Shown: positions 28,941 through 38,065, numbered from the stretch's first letter. The stretch is DNA of 64,000 bases from Clostridium paraputrificum (GCF_900447045.1 NZ_UAWH01000016.1:124001-188000); one strand, 5' to 3'. The notes: a model not told the origin generated them from the letters alone. Numbers and translations are program-made.

Positions 28941-28969
28941 AAAACTCCTACGTTTTCACATAGGAGTTT
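28941..28969 (-). terminator. Terminator after the TrpXYZ-type ABC operon
   Basis: Perfect nine-base arms 28942-28950 and 28961-28969 (AAACTCCTA/TAGGAGTTT), then TTTTATTC on the minus strand, 6 bases past the ATPase stop. Confidence 0.8.
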
Positions 28970-28974
28970 ACATT

Positions 28975-29772
28975 TTAAACAAATAAAGTTCTATCACTAA
29001 GCTCATCTTTAATATGAACCTTTTCAAAAAGTTGCATTAACTTATCAGTTGAATCTAATTCTTCCCTCTCTTTTCCTTTAACATCTATAACTATATCTCC
29101 TCTGTGCATCATAAATAATCTATTTCCAGAATCTATAGCATGCTTTAAATTGTGAGTTACCATCAAAGTAGTTATTCCTCTTTCTTTAACTATCTTTTTA
29201 GTAATCTCCATTATCTTTTCTGACGTCTTAGGATCTAGGGCAGCTGTATGCTCATCTAATAGTAACAACTTAGGATTTGACATTACTGCCATTAAAAGTG
29301 TTAAAGCTTGTCTTTGTCCACCAGATAATAATTCAACTTTATTATAAAGCTTATCCTCTAACCCTAAATTTAGCTCTTTAAGAAGTTCCTTATAGGCTTC
29401 TATTCTCTTTTTATTAATCCCTAAGGACAAACCATATTTTTTCCCCTTATTATCTGCAAGTGAAAGATTTTCTAATATAGTCATTTTAGGAGCAACCCCA
29501 AAAGATGGATTTTGATATACCCTACCAATCTCTTTGCACCTATAAAACTCTTCTTTATCAGACACATTTTCTCCATCAATATATATCGTTCCAGAGTCTT
29601 GTTCTATTGATCCTGCAATGATGTTTAACAAAGTAGATTTTCCAGCTCCATTAGAGCCTATAATGGTAACAAAATCACCCTTATCAATTTCTACCGATAA
29701 TTTATCAAATACCTTATTTTCATTTATGCTATTAGGATTGAATACTTTCGATAGCTGCTTGATCTTCAGCAT
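28975..29772 (-). CDS. ABC transporter ATP-binding protein (TrpZ-like)
   Basis: Cytosolic ATPase of an importer. Walker A is GSNGAGKSTLLNIIAG, the Q-loop lies in VYQNPSFGVAPKMTILENL, the signature is ELLSGGQRQALTLLMAV, Walker B is LLLLDEHTAALDP, and the H-loop lies in TLMVTHNLKHAIDSG. Start taken as the ATG at 29772; the frame continues to 29787. It overlaps the end of the permease gene by about 40 bases in another frame, which implies translational coupling. It belongs with the preceding permease and lipoprotein. Confidence 0.87.
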   Translation of the reverse strand: MLKIKQLSKVFNPNSINENKVFDKLSVEIDKGDFVTIIGSNGAGKSTLLNIIAGSIEQDSGTIYIDGENVSDKEEFYRCKEIGRVYQNPSFGVAPKMTILENLSLADNKGKKYGLSLGINKKRIEAYKELLKELNLGLEDKLYNKVELLSGGQRQALTLLMAVMSNPKLLLLDEHTAALDPKTSEKIMEITKKIVKERGITTLMVTHNLKHAIDSGNRLFMMHRGDIVIDVKGKEREELDSTDKLMQLFEKVHIKDELSDRTLFV

Positions 29773-30658
29773 TTTCTTCAGCACCACCCTTCACTTCAGT
29801 TTTTTTCTTTTTAAATAGTCCATTTTGTGTACTTAATGCAATAACTAATACTCCTGCTGTTAAAAGATTTAAAAGATTTGGATTTAATTTCATCTTTAAT
29901 GCTACTGAAATAGCAAAGTAATATATTACAGTGCCTATAATAGCTTGAGTTGTAGATTTAACTCTCCTAAACCTTCCTAACAATGATGTACCTATTATTA
30001 CACAGGCTAGTCCTTTTACTACTACACCGGTACCCATACCAACATCAGCATATCCATTATACTGCGCTGTAAGGCCTCCAGACAAAGCAACTAACCCATT
30101 ACTTAACATAAGACCTATTATCTTTATATTATTCTTGTTCACTCCAAGAGAGGTTACAACTTGTTCATTATCTCCTACAGCAAATAGTAGAAAACCAACC
30201 TTTGTTTTCATAAAAATATCTAATAAAATCTTAAATATAATCAAAAGTACAGCAACAATAAGTAATGTTGTAAATAGTCCACTTACTTCTGAAAATATAT
30301 GAGTTGTTTGAAATAATGGGGTATTTGATTTATTACCCATAACCAATAGGTTAACTGAGTAAAGCCCTATCATTACCAATATACCAGACATTAAATTCGT
30401 TATCTTTAGCTTCACATGCAAGAATGCTGTAATAAATCCTGCTATAGCACCTCCTAAGGCTGATGCAACAACTGCTATCCATGGATTTACTCCATTTACT
30501 AAAAGAACAGCTGATATACATGCTCCTAAAGGATAAGTACCATCAACTGAAAGATCAGGAAAGTCTAATATCTTGTAAGTAATAAATACTCCCATTGCTA
30601 CCAAACCAAATAATGAAGCCTGCTCTAAGACATTGATAGCTATTTTAAGAATATCCAC
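29732..30658 (-). CDS. ABC transporter permease (TrpY-like)
   Basis: Integral membrane permease of the branched-chain-amino-acid-like (LivH/BPD-type 2) class with about eight to nine membrane spans across 308 residues. The start MDILKIAINVLEQASLFGLVAMG and the VSLDGTYPLGA-like block (LSVDGTYPLGACISAVLLVNG) are typical of TrpY/YufP-type permeases. Starts at a GTG whose G is the last base of the upstream TAG stop. The charged C-terminal tail (about 25 residues) is encoded in the overlap with the ATPase gene. Confidence 0.86.
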   Translation of the reverse strand: MDILKIAINVLEQASLFGLVAMGVFITYKILDFPDLSVDGTYPLGACISAVLLVNGVNPWIAVVASALGGAIAGFITAFLHVKLKITNLMSGILVMIGLYSVNLLVMGNKSNTPLFQTTHIFSEVSGLFTTLLIVAVLLIIFKILLDIFMKTKVGFLLFAVGDNEQVVTSLGVNKNNIKIIGLMLSNGLVALSGGLTAQYNGYADVGMGTGVVVKGLACVIIGTSLLGRFRRVKSTTQAIIGTVIYYFAISVALKMKLNPNLLNLLTAGVLVIALSTQNGLFKKKKTEVKGGAEENAEDQAAIESIQS

Positions 30659-31659
30659 TACTTAACGCCTCCTGTAACCTTCTTTGCTGAATCTAAAATA
30701 TTTTGAGGTATTGTAATACCTAGCTTTTTAGCCACATCTGTATTTACTGTTATTGCAAGTTCTTTCATAGTTTCAATTTCAATGTCTTGAGGGTTCTTTC
30801 CATCTAATATTTCTGCCGCCTTATAGCCTGCCATCTTTCCTAATTCATAATAATCTATTCCCTTTGAAATTAATCCACCTTTTTCAACCACTGCTGGTTC
30901 TGCTCCCATTACAGGCTTATTTGCTTTTAAGGCTATTTGTGCAACTAATTCATAAGAAGCTGCAACATTATTGTCAGTTGGAGCATATAAAACATCTATA
31001 TCTCCCATAGAATTAGATAGCACTTGATTTATTTCATTTATATTAGCCACCCCTATCTTCTTAATAGTTAGCTTATATTTAGAAGCTAATGTCTCTAATT
31101 CATTCACTTGATTTACTGAGTTTGTTTCAGATGTTGTATAAACTACACCTAAAGTTTTAGCATCAGGTAAAACTTCTTTTAATAAAGCTAATTGTTCATC
31201 TATATTGGCCATATCTGATGTTCCTGTTGTATTACAACCTGAACTCTTCAAATCCTTAGCTAGTCCATCCTTTACTGGATCTGTAACTGCACTAAAAACA
31301 ATTGGAATATCCTTTGTAGCATTATAACAAGCCTGCGCTGTTGGTGTAGCTATAGCAAATATCAAATCCTTTTTTGCTGATACAAATTGCCCTGCTATTT
31401 GTTGTGCAGTATCTTGTTTTCCCGAAGCATTTTGTTGTTCAATTTCAATGTTTTCTCCATCTTTGTATCCTTTTTCAGCTAGTCCATCAATAAATCCCTT
31501 ATTAGCTTGGTCTAACGCATCATGTTGAATAAGTTGAATTATCCCGACCTTTTTCTTTGATGTTTCTTTTTCATTCTCAGTCTCTCCTCCACATCCCACA
31601 AGTAAAGATGCACTCAAAAGACCACATAGCAATAAAGCTATCTTCTTTTTACCTACCAT
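30658..31659 (-). CDS. ABC transporter substrate-binding lipoprotein (TrpX-like)
   Basis: Extracytoplasmic binding protein, 333 residues. The lipoprotein signal has lipobox LLVGCGG, with the modified Cys at about residue 23. The mature part (KKVGIIQLIQHDALDQANKG, IATPTAQACYNATKDIPIVF, AVTDPVKDGLAKDL) matches the DUF534/TrpX type I binding fold. Characterised relatives bind tryptophan or tyrosine, but ligand identity is not provable here. I see no T-box or tryptophan leader upstream (31660-31940 is A+T-rich with no clear structure). Confidence 0.87.
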   Translation of the reverse strand: MVGKKKIALLLCGLLSASLLVGCGGETENEKETSKKKVGIIQLIQHDALDQANKGFIDGLAEKGYKDGENIEIEQQNASGKQDTAQQIAGQFVSAKKDLIFAIATPTAQACYNATKDIPIVFSAVTDPVKDGLAKDLKSSGCNTTGTSDMANIDEQLALLKEVLPDAKTLGVVYTTSETNSVNQVNELETLASKYKLTIKKIGVANINEINQVLSNSMGDIDVLYAPTDNNVAASYELVAQIALKANKPVMGAEPAVVEKGGLISKGIDYYELGKMAGYKAAEILDGKNPQDIEIETMKELAITVNTDVAKKLGITIPQNILDSAKKVTGGVK

Positions 31660-31940
31660 AATACCATCCTCCTAAATTTTTATACCTTAAATCACACAAA
31701 ACTTCAAAAGCAAATATCTATTTCTTAAAAAAAATCTATATTTTTTGCTTATTACTACTATACTGCATCCATTTAATCTAAATATATTAATTATTTAAGG
31801 TATATGTTAATAATTTATAAAATACTTTTTGTTTATAATACCACAATTTATCACCACTGTAAATATTACTCACATTTTGCTGTTGTATTATTTTTATATG
31901 TGTGTAAAATAAAACTTATTATAAAAAAAGGAGAGATATT

Positions 31941-32747
31941 ATGAATTTTGAAGACTTATTAAATGACTTTTTATCCTGGTCATTAAAAAACGGAATAAAA
32001 TTAATACTAGGTATTATAATTCTTGTGGTTGGCTGGAAGCTTATAAAAAAAGTCATTACAACTTTAAATAACTTTTTAGAAAAAAAAGGATTTGATTCTA
32101 CTCTTCATTCTTTTTTAGATGCTTTAATAAATATTTCACTGAAAACTCTACTTATTTTTGTAGTTCTTCAGTTTATGGGTATTGAAATAGCAGGTCTTGC
32201 TGCTATAGTTGCATCTGCAGGTTTTACTATTGGTCTTGCCCTTCAAGGAAGCTTGTCAAACTTTTCTGGTGGAGTAATACTATTATTAATGAGACCATTT
32301 AAAGTTGGAGATTATATAGAAACTTCAGGGCATGCTGGTACTGTTGAAAACATAAAAATATTTTATACTCATTTAGTTACTCCAGATAATAAGGAGATTA
32401 TGATTCCAAATGGTACAATTGCAAACAATAGTATGATTAATTACACAAATAAAGATACTAGAAGAGTAGATTTAACTTTTGGTGTAGGATATGAAGATGA
32501 TATACTTCATGTAAAACAGACCTTATTTAAGATCATAGAATCAAATGATAAAATATTAAGTCATCCAGAACCTTTTGTAAGTATTTGTGAACACGGACCA
32601 AGTTCCCTTAACTTTGTTGTGAGAGTTTGGACAAAAACAGAAGATTATTGGAATGTATATTTCTACCTACTTGAAGAAGCTAAGATAAAATTTGATGAAG
32701 AAAAAATTAACATACCATATCCTCAAATGGATATTCATATGAAATAA
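31941..32747 (+). CDS. mscS: Small-conductance mechanosensitive channel MscS family
   Basis: Membrane channel that opens on osmotic downshift. Three N-terminal membrane helices (about 15-105) are followed by the pore-lining TM3 with its Gly/Ala pattern (GLAAIVASAGFTIGLALQGS). The MscS beta-domain signature follows (RPFKVGDYIETSGHAGTVENI), then PNGTIANNSMINYT and the C-terminal mixed domain. 268 residues, the usual length. GGAGAG site. Divergent from the TrpX gene. Confidence 0.93.
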   Translation: MNFEDLLNDFLSWSLKNGIKLILGIIILVVGWKLIKKVITTLNNFLEKKGFDSTLHSFLDALINISLKTLLIFVVLQFMGIEIAGLAAIVASAGFTIGLALQGSLSNFSGGVILLLMRPFKVGDYIETSGHAGTVENIKIFYTHLVTPDNKEIMIPNGTIANNSMINYTNKDTRRVDLTFGVGYEDDILHVKQTLFKIIESNDKILSHPEPFVSICEHGPSSLNFVVRVWTKTEDYWNVYFYLLEEAKIKFDEEKINIPYPQMDIHMK

Positions 32748-32751
32748 TTTA

Positions 32752-32784
32752 AAGAGAGTGAAGTTTTCTAAACCTCACTCTCTT
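32752..32784. terminator. Bidirectional terminator between mscS and the metallopeptidase gene
   Basis: Arms 32752-32766 and 32770-32784 pair with one A-C mismatch. It separates convergent genes, and both flanks are T-rich downstream. Confidence 0.75.
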
Positions 32785-32785
32785 C

Positions 32786-33457
32786 TTATATTAGCTTTAT
32801 ATTTGCAAGATGAGAATTCTCCCTTAAATATTTATGTTCCTGTTCATAATTTGGCATTATGTTCTTTACTAAAGCCCAGTAATCTTTAGAATGATTTTTA
32901 TGAATCATATGACACAATTCATGAATAACAACATAATCAATAGCTTCATTCCTAAACATTATAAGTTTTGAATTAAACACCAACATATTGTCATAAGAAC
33001 AACTTCCCCATCTACTCTTTAACTTTTTAACCTTAATTTCTTTAGGAATAATCTTAAATAAAACTTTATACCTCATTACTTTTTCTTCTACTATTCTTAA
33101 AGTTTCTCTCTTTAAATATTCTTCTAAAACTTTCATAGCATTTTCTTTAATCGTAACATTCACCACAAATTTATCATTAAAAAATGCAACAAAATTTCTT
33201 TTCAAAAAAGGTTGTTCAATAATTTCTATAGAGTATTTTTTTCCTAAATACATAATTGTATTTACTTCTAACTCTTCTCTACTATTAATCTCCTTTATTT
33301 TTCTTGATATCCATTCACTTTTGGATTTTATAACTCTTTCTATGGTATCCTTACTTGTATTATTAGGAACGCTAACTTTAACATTTCCTTCTACATCAAT
33401 AGAAATTGATATAGACTTTTTCTTCTTATAAATTATTTCATACTTTATCTTACTCAT
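32786..33457 (-). CDS. YgjP/SprT-like zinc metallopeptidase (DUF45 family)
   Basis: About 223 residues from the ATG at 33457; a TTG at 33493 extends the frame, and neither has a strong ribosome site. The zinc motif HELCHMIHKNHSKDYW near the C-terminus supplies two His and the catalytic Glu, with the third ligand in the downstream His. It is preceded by the family block KLKSRWGSCSYDNMLVFNSKL. The biological substrate of this family is unknown. It was probably next to the MutS-like gene before the island between them inserted. Confidence 0.85.
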   Translation of the reverse strand: MSKIKYEIIYKKKKSISISIDVEGNVKVSVPNNTSKDTIERVIKSKSEWISRKIKEINSREELEVNTIMYLGKKYSIEIIEQPFLKRNFVAFFNDKFVVNVTIKENAMKVLEEYLKRETLRIVEEKVMRYKVLFKIIPKEIKVKKLKSRWGSCSYDNMLVFNSKLIMFRNEAIDYVVIHELCHMIHKNHSKDYWALVKNIMPNYEQEHKYLRENSHLANIKLI

Positions 33458-33493
33458 ATTAATAATAATAAAATAAGTTAGAATTATTAACAA

Positions 33494-33670
33494 TATAAAA
33501 AAGGTAGGAGGATATTTATATATTTTTATATTTATAACAATATATAAATATTTCTTTTTAGGTTAATAAGCTTTAATCAATTCAAATCTCTCTATACATA
33601 TAGAATTTTACTAAATCTATCCCAGATACCCTTTTTAATCTATAGTTTTCTAAAAATAAAAGAAGGATAT
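33494..33670. other. Non-coding stretch before the island, with the original MutS-gene terminator
   Basis: Mostly A+T-rich with no gene I can support. It includes a 14-base inverted repeat (GATATTTATATATT near 33511 with its complement near 33540). At its end the sequence 33650-33685, read on the minus strand, forms AGAAGGATA-loop-TATCCTTCT followed by TTTATTTTTAG. This is a complete terminator that belongs logically to the MutS-like gene now 5.8 kb away. Confidence 0.6.
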
Positions 33671-33706
33671 TAAACCTATCCTTCTACCAACATAATTAAT
33701 CTATAT
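33671..33706. repeat. Left 36-bp direct repeat of the island
   Basis: These 36 bases are identical to 39474-39509. With one mismatch the match extends 8 bases further left (33663/39466), giving 43 of 44. The copy keeps the full terminator hairpin and T-tract on its outer side, so this side looks like the ancestral downstream flank of the MutS-like gene. Confidence 0.95.
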
Positions 33707-33724
33707 TAATTCTTTTCTGCCTAG

Positions 33725-33901
33725 TCAATTTAATGCTCTAAATGTATCGTTTTTTCCTTTCTGCCCTTCTTCTAAGACTCTTCTATACTTTACTAAATCT
33801 GTTTTTATCATTATAGTTTCAATCACGATATATTTTAAATAATCTCTAAGATTAAACCAATAATGTCCTGCTGATTCAACACCTGCTCTATATTGAAAAA
33901 C
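33725..33901 (-). pseudogene. IS110-family transposase remnant
   Basis: An open stretch of about 58 codons on the minus strand reads VFQYRAGVESAGHYWFNL, then DYLK, VK, and later KGKNDTFRALN before a stop. The GxExxGHYWxNL block and the following KND...AL spacing match the DEDD domain of IS110/IS1111 transposases. The N-terminal DEDD start and the whole C-terminal Ser domain are missing, so it is a decayed fragment. It lies 19 bases inside the left direct repeat. Confidence 0.7.
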
Positions 33902-33960
33902 TTATAATAAAAAGTATATTAGTATCTTTAATAAATCCATATTAATTTTCTCCAAAAACT

Positions 33961-34017
33961 AAGGAGCTGTATCAGATTGAATTAATAAATTCAGTCAGAA
34001 CACATCTCCTTTTTTAT
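33961..34017. repeat. Palindromic hairpin at the left end of the sugar operon
   Basis: The imperfect palindrome starts with AAGGAGCTGTATCAGATT (33961-33978) and ends with the related inverse arm ...ACACATCTCCTT, then TTTTT. The first arm matches, inverted, 38840-38857 at the other end of the gene cluster (16 of 18). It can also act as the terminator for the GH4 gene (minus-strand tail AGTTTTTGG). Confidence 0.65.
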
Positions 34018-34043
34018 TGTTATATTAAATTTTAAGTAATAGC

Positions 34044-35369
34044 TTACTTTAATTCAGGCCATAGTCCCTTATTAGCTACGTATAATTCATCTAACACCTT
34101 TTTACCCACAGTGTAATTAGGTATTGTTTTGTTAAGCATCACAGCTTCTAAGGCTTTTTGGTAAGATCCAGATAATGCTGCGTCAACTGTCATTTTTTCA
34201 TATGCTTTTTGCATTTCCATCAATCCTTTTTGGAAAGTTGGTATTTCACCAATATTGATTGTTTCAGCTCCCATTGATCCAATATAAGCTGGTGTCTCAA
34301 CAACTGCTTCTGGATCAAAATTAGAGATTGCACCATGATTCTTTTTATTGACTATAAATCTTTCCCTAGTATTATGAATAATTGCATAAGCAATATCTAC
34401 AATATAATTGCCATGAACTCCTGCATGTAGTGAAGAATCCTTAGCCGATCCTTCTGAAATCACTCTACGGCATTCATCATAAATACGTTTTTCCCTACCT
34501 TGCATCACATAATCTCCACGAGTAAATGAAACGTCATCATGCGCAACCATTTCATCTGGAGTCAAATAATACTGTAAGTAACAATTAGGGAAATACTCTG
34601 GAAATCTTTTAAATAGACTAATCATTTGTTTATAAGTATTCACCCAATATTGATCTCCAACAGTTTCATCATTTGACATTAAAAGCGTATCAATTTTACC
34701 TGAAAGAACATCTTCACGTAATTGTGGCAACAAATCAAAGCCATTTTCATCATAAACATTTGTCCACCAACCAAAATGATTCAGTCCAAAGTATTTAAAT
34801 GTTAAATCACGGTGCTCCTTATTAAAGTACTTTGCAATGGCACCTTCAATTGAAATCGGCATATCACAAATACACAAAACATTTGCATCTGGAAACTCAC
34901 GATAAATTGCTTCTGATAAAATAGCCTCCGGATTTGTATAGTTTAAAATCCAAGCCTTAGGACAAACTTCTTTTACCTTTTTAACTATTTCTAAAACAGC
35001 TGGGATTACCCTCATAGCAAAGGAGAATCCACCTAAACCACAAGTTTCTTGACCAACAACACCATTGTTTAAACATATTTTTTCATCAATAGCTCTTTGT
35101 TTATTCAAGCCAGGACGAATTTGCATAAATAAGAAATCAGCACCTTTTAAAGCTTCATCAATATTTGTTGTGTATATAACATTTACTTTAGAGCCTAATT
35201 CCTTATAATACATTTTCGTATATTGTCCAAGCAAAGAAACTCTTTCTTCATCAATATCATATAAAACTAAATCACTTAAGTTTAATTCTTTTGCACGCTT
35301 TCTTAAAACTTCTAAAATACCAGGTGACTGAGTAGAACCGCCACCAACCATTACAAATTTATTACCCAT
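34044..35369 (-). CDS. Family 4 glycoside hydrolase (6-phospho-alpha-glucosidase-like)
   Basis: NAD+- and metal-dependent phospho-glycosidase, 441 residues. The N-terminal Rossmann region is KFVMVGGGSTQSPGIL. The GH4 blocks RPGLNKQRAIDEK, GVVGQETCGLGGFSFAMRVI and LNYTNPEAILSEA are followed by the metal-ligand cysteine region LCICDMPIS and then FGLNHFGWWT. GH4 enzymes hydrolyse 6-phosphorylated disaccharides delivered by a PTS. It resembles MalH/GlvA-type alpha-glucosidases, but the ChbG neighbour means an amino-sugar substrate is possible. Last gene of a three-gene operon, 39 bases after the PTS gene, with a GGAGGA site. Uses CGN arginine codons unlike its genomic neighbours. Confidence 0.88.
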   Translation of the reverse strand: MGNKFVMVGGGSTQSPGILEVLRKRAKELNLSDLVLYDIDEERVSLLGQYTKMYYKELGSKVNVIYTTNIDEALKGADFLFMQIRPGLNKQRAIDEKICLNNGVVGQETCGLGGFSFAMRVIPAVLEIVKKVKEVCPKAWILNYTNPEAILSEAIYREFPDANVLCICDMPISIEGAIAKYFNKEHRDLTFKYFGLNHFGWWTNVYDENGFDLLPQLREDVLSGKIDTLLMSNDETVGDQYWVNTYKQMISLFKRFPEYFPNCYLQYYLTPDEMVAHDDVSFTRGDYVMQGREKRIYDECRRVISEGSAKDSSLHAGVHGNYIVDIAYAIIHNTRERFIVNKKNHGAISNFDPEAVVETPAYIGSMGAETINIGEIPTFQKGLMEMQKAYEKMTVDAALSGSYQKALEAVMLNKTIPNYTVGKKVLDELYVANKGLWPELK

Positions 35370-35408
35370 TTTCTATCTTCCTCCAATTTTCAAAAACTAT
35401 TTCTCACT

Positions 35409-36971
35409 TTATACATGTACTTTTTTTAAATAATCTATATAAGCTTCAACTTTTTCACGTTCTTGTTCTACACCCATACCAATGACGATTTGGATATGTT
35501 TACCTTTATCAACAATTCCAGAAGACTTGACTTTTTCTTTTAATACTTTAATGTCAACTTTATTTTCATCTTTTACATCAACACGTAATCTTGTGTAGCA
35601 ATTAATGATGCTTTCAATATTGTCTGCACCACCTAAACCTTCAACAATATTTTGAATTTGTGGTTCAAATCCTGAATCAGAATTATCTACAATGGAATCA
35701 ATGAATGGCTCACTTACAACCTCGGCTCCTTCACGTCCTAATGTTGGAATATTTAACTTAACTATTAATTTTTTAAATACAAAATACTCTAAAACAGCAG
35801 TTACTATAAAGATTATTGGAATTAAATATTGATGCCCTAAGCGTGTTGGAATTGCAAAACTATTGATAATCATATTTATTCCTGTATCAAACTGAATAGC
35901 AATACCTACTAGGTTTGTAATGAATAAACTCAATCCATATACTACAGCATGCGCTACCCATAAAACTGGTGATAAAAACAAGAATAAAAATTCTAGTGGC
36001 TCAGTAACACCAGCCAAGAAAGCTGTAGTTACAGTTGGAATTAAAATTGTAGCAACCTTCTTCCTATTTTCTGGACGTGCCGTTTTCCAAATTGCAAAGG
36101 CAATACCAATTGGTAAAGAAATTGAACCAAAGTTTGATAGATAACCTATCGATGGATGCATTGTTGTAATTTGACTTGCATTTCCTAATTCTGCTAACCA
36201 GATATTAAATGCACCGTTATACGTTTGACCCGCAATTTCTGCCATACCGCCAAGTGGAGTATAAAAAATTGGCATCCACAAAAAGTGATGTAAACCTACT
36301 GGCAAAAGGAGACGATTTAAGAACCCATAGAAGAAGAACCCTACTGTTCCCGCAGTTGTAGTTGTTTTAACCACTCCTTCAACTGCTGAATTAACCATTG
36401 GCCAAACATAAGTAATTCCTATTGCAAACAGAATTGTTGCAAATACGATTAAGATGTAAACAGACTTTGTACCAGCATATGGTGACAAATACTTATGTAG
36501 CTTAATTTCTCCGAATTTATTGACCATCCATCCTACGAATACACCTAAAGATATCCCTAGAAAAACTCCCATATCAGTTACTTGAATACCAAAGACAATT
36601 CCTTGTCCAGTACCATAAAGTCCTTGTTCTCCAGCAACAGCTAAGCGATCCGTAATTGTTAACCAAGAATTATTTGCATATAAAAATATTAAAAATGTAA
36701 TAATCCCTAAAATTGCCGCATCTGTTTTATATTTTGGTTTTGCTAATGCTGCAGCAATTCCTACACAAAATATAACGCTTAGTTGACCAATCATACCACC
36801 AGATAAAATATTAAAGATAAAATCCCCAATATTTTTTGTGAAGGTTGGCATAAATTCCAGTTTTAAAATTGCACAAACTGATAAAATAATTCCAGTCACC
36901 GCCATAAACATTACTGGCTGAATAATTGCTTTTGAAAAAATACTAGCTGATTTAACAAATTTCTCCTTCAT
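35409..36971 (-). CDS. PTS transporter subunit IIBC, glucose/maltose (alpha-glucoside) family
   Basis: Phosphotransferase permease of 520 residues. The IIC domain spans about residues 10-400 with roughly ten membrane segments and conserved GLHHFLWMPIF and VTEPLEFLFLFLSP motifs. The IIB domain (about 435-520) has the phospho-accepting Cys458 in IINCYTRLRVDV. No IIA domain is fused, and none is encoded nearby, so a glucose-type IIA from elsewhere must supply phosphate. It delivers a 6-phospho-sugar for the GH4 enzyme. AAGGGGG site before the ATG. Confidence 0.9.
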   Translation of the reverse strand: MKEKFVKSASIFSKAIIQPVMFMAVTGIILSVCAILKLEFMPTFTKNIGDFIFNILSGGMIGQLSVIFCVGIAAALAKPKYKTDAAILGIITFLIFLYANNSWLTITDRLAVAGEQGLYGTGQGIVFGIQVTDMGVFLGISLGVFVGWMVNKFGEIKLHKYLSPYAGTKSVYILIVFATILFAIGITYVWPMVNSAVEGVVKTTTTAGTVGFFFYGFLNRLLLPVGLHHFLWMPIFYTPLGGMAEIAGQTYNGAFNIWLAELGNASQITTMHPSIGYLSNFGSISLPIGIAFAIWKTARPENRKKVATILIPTVTTAFLAGVTEPLEFLFLFLSPVLWVAHAVVYGLSLFITNLVGIAIQFDTGINMIINSFAIPTRLGHQYLIPIIFIVTAVLEYFVFKKLIVKLNIPTLGREGAEVVSEPFIDSIVDNSDSGFEPQIQNIVEGLGGADNIESIINCYTRLRVDVKDENKVDIKVLKEKVKSSGIVDKGKHIQIVIGMGVEQEREKVEAYIDYLKKVHV

Positions 36972-37042
36972 ATATATGTCCCCCTTTAATAGTATTAATT
37001 TAATTATTACAACTTTTAAAAAAGTTAATAATCAACAAATAC

Positions 37043-37828
37043 TTATACATTTTTGTAACTACATGTAACAATCTGATTATCTGCAAATAGTTGCTTCATT
37101 TGTGAGTCACACAAAATTGATACTTCCTTCATCCTTTGAATATTGAATGAAGAATTGAAATACAGAATCTCATCTACATAAGCTGGATGAACCATAAGCT
37201 CTGTTATCTCATTATCCTCAACTTGATCAAGGACTGCTTGAACTTCCTCGAAACATCTAATTCGGTTTTTTTCAAAAGGTATTGTTAAGTCACGAATTGC
37301 GGAATGATCCATTAAATCTAGAAACCCCTTAATTCCCTTCTGAACAGGTAAATCTATATTTTCTTCTAACTCAAAGACATTTCTAAAACACAAATGATAT
37401 TTATCTGCAATTCTTTTCGTTATCTCCAAGTTTTCAGGAAATGTATGGGCATGATGATGACTATCTAAATGAGTCAACTTAAGTCCATGATCCATTAAAT
37501 AATCTATTTGATGAGACCATTCCTGAAAAATTTCTTCATCACACATTTCATTACGATGTTTTTTATATTCAGCTAGACTATAAAAATATCCGTTTTCATC
37601 TATGAGTGACTCTCCTTTAGTTAAAGGTTTTCCACAAGTTAAAACAAGATGACCTCCTACTCCAAGATCTGGATTTTCCTTAGCAAGCGTAATAGCTTCA
37701 TCACATCCTGGCATATTTGCCATTAAAGTTGTAGAGGTCAGAATCCCTTCTTTATAAGCTTTTATGATTCCTAGATTGACCGCTGAAGAGTATCCAAAAT
37801 CATCAGCATTTATAATTACTTTTTTCAT
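37043..37828 (-). CDS. ChbG/YdjC-family carbohydrate deacetylase
   Basis: TIM-barrel-like metal-dependent deacetylase, 261 residues. The N-terminal metal motif INADDFGYSSAVNLGII holds the catalytic Asp pair. A further metal His lies in THLDSHHHAHTFPE, and the C-terminal LMVHPAYVDE supplies another His. E. coli ChbG removes an acetyl group from chitobiose-6-phosphate so that the GH4 enzyme ChbF can cleave it. Here too it shares an operon with a PTS and a GH4 hydrolase. First gene of the operon; GAGGGAG site. Specific substrate inferred, not shown. Confidence 0.85.
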   Translation of the reverse strand: MKKVIINADDFGYSSAVNLGIIKAYKEGILTSTTLMANMPGCDEAITLAKENPDLGVGGHLVLTCGKPLTKGESLIDENGYFYSLAEYKKHRNEMCDEEIFQEWSHQIDYLMDHGLKLTHLDSHHHAHTFPENLEITKRIADKYHLCFRNVFELEENIDLPVQKGIKGFLDLMDHSAIRDLTIPFEKNRIRCFEEVQAVLDQVEDNEITELMVHPAYVDEILYFNSSFNIQRMKEVSILCDSQMKQLFADNQIVTCSYKNV

Positions 37829-37941
37829 AATCTCCCTCTTTCATTAAAGACGATCTTTTAATTTAAAGAACAATAAAATCTAGATTTTATTAAGCTATTC
37901 TTTCATAACAGCTTAACAGATTTATTAAAGAAACTATATTC

Positions 37942-37953
37942 ATACAATTGTAT
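37942..37953. promoter_or_regulatory. Perfect 12-bp palindrome in the divergent chbG-like/rpiR region (candidate operator)
   Basis: ATACAATTGTAT is a perfect palindrome abutting the rpiR -35. A second inverted repeat (TTAAGCT...AGCTTAA, about 37889-37915) lies towards the ChbG-type gene. Either could bind the RpiR-type regulator. Assignment is positional only. Confidence 0.45.
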
Positions 37954-37982
37954 TTGCTTTCTTTATGTTAATAGTATATTAT
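37954..37982 (+). promoter_or_regulatory. Candidate promoter of rpiR
   Basis: TTGCTT (37954-37959), 17 bases and TATTAT (37977-37982), 84 bases before the rpiR ATG. Confidence 0.55.
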
Positions 37983-38065
37983 ATAAAAAAAACGTAAACA
38001 ACGCTTATACACTAGTATGGCTACGATTTCATTTTATGAATATATTTTCACAGGAGCGTGATATT

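Noticed and set aside
31660-31940. T-box or other riboswitch before the TrpX-like gene
   Set aside because: No AGGGTGGTACCGCGG-like T-box, no terminator/antiterminator pair and no conserved aptamer blocks could be found in the 280 bases.
33494-33660. Coding sequence in the A+T-rich gap before the island
   Set aside because: Short minus-strand frames exist (about 30 codons) but have no start or ribosome site and overlap the terminator; not enough to annotate.
38000-38030. A catabolite-response (cre) site near the rpiR promoter
   Set aside because: AAGCGTTGTTTAC resembles half of the consensus, but the flanking TG and CA positions fail; too weak to list.
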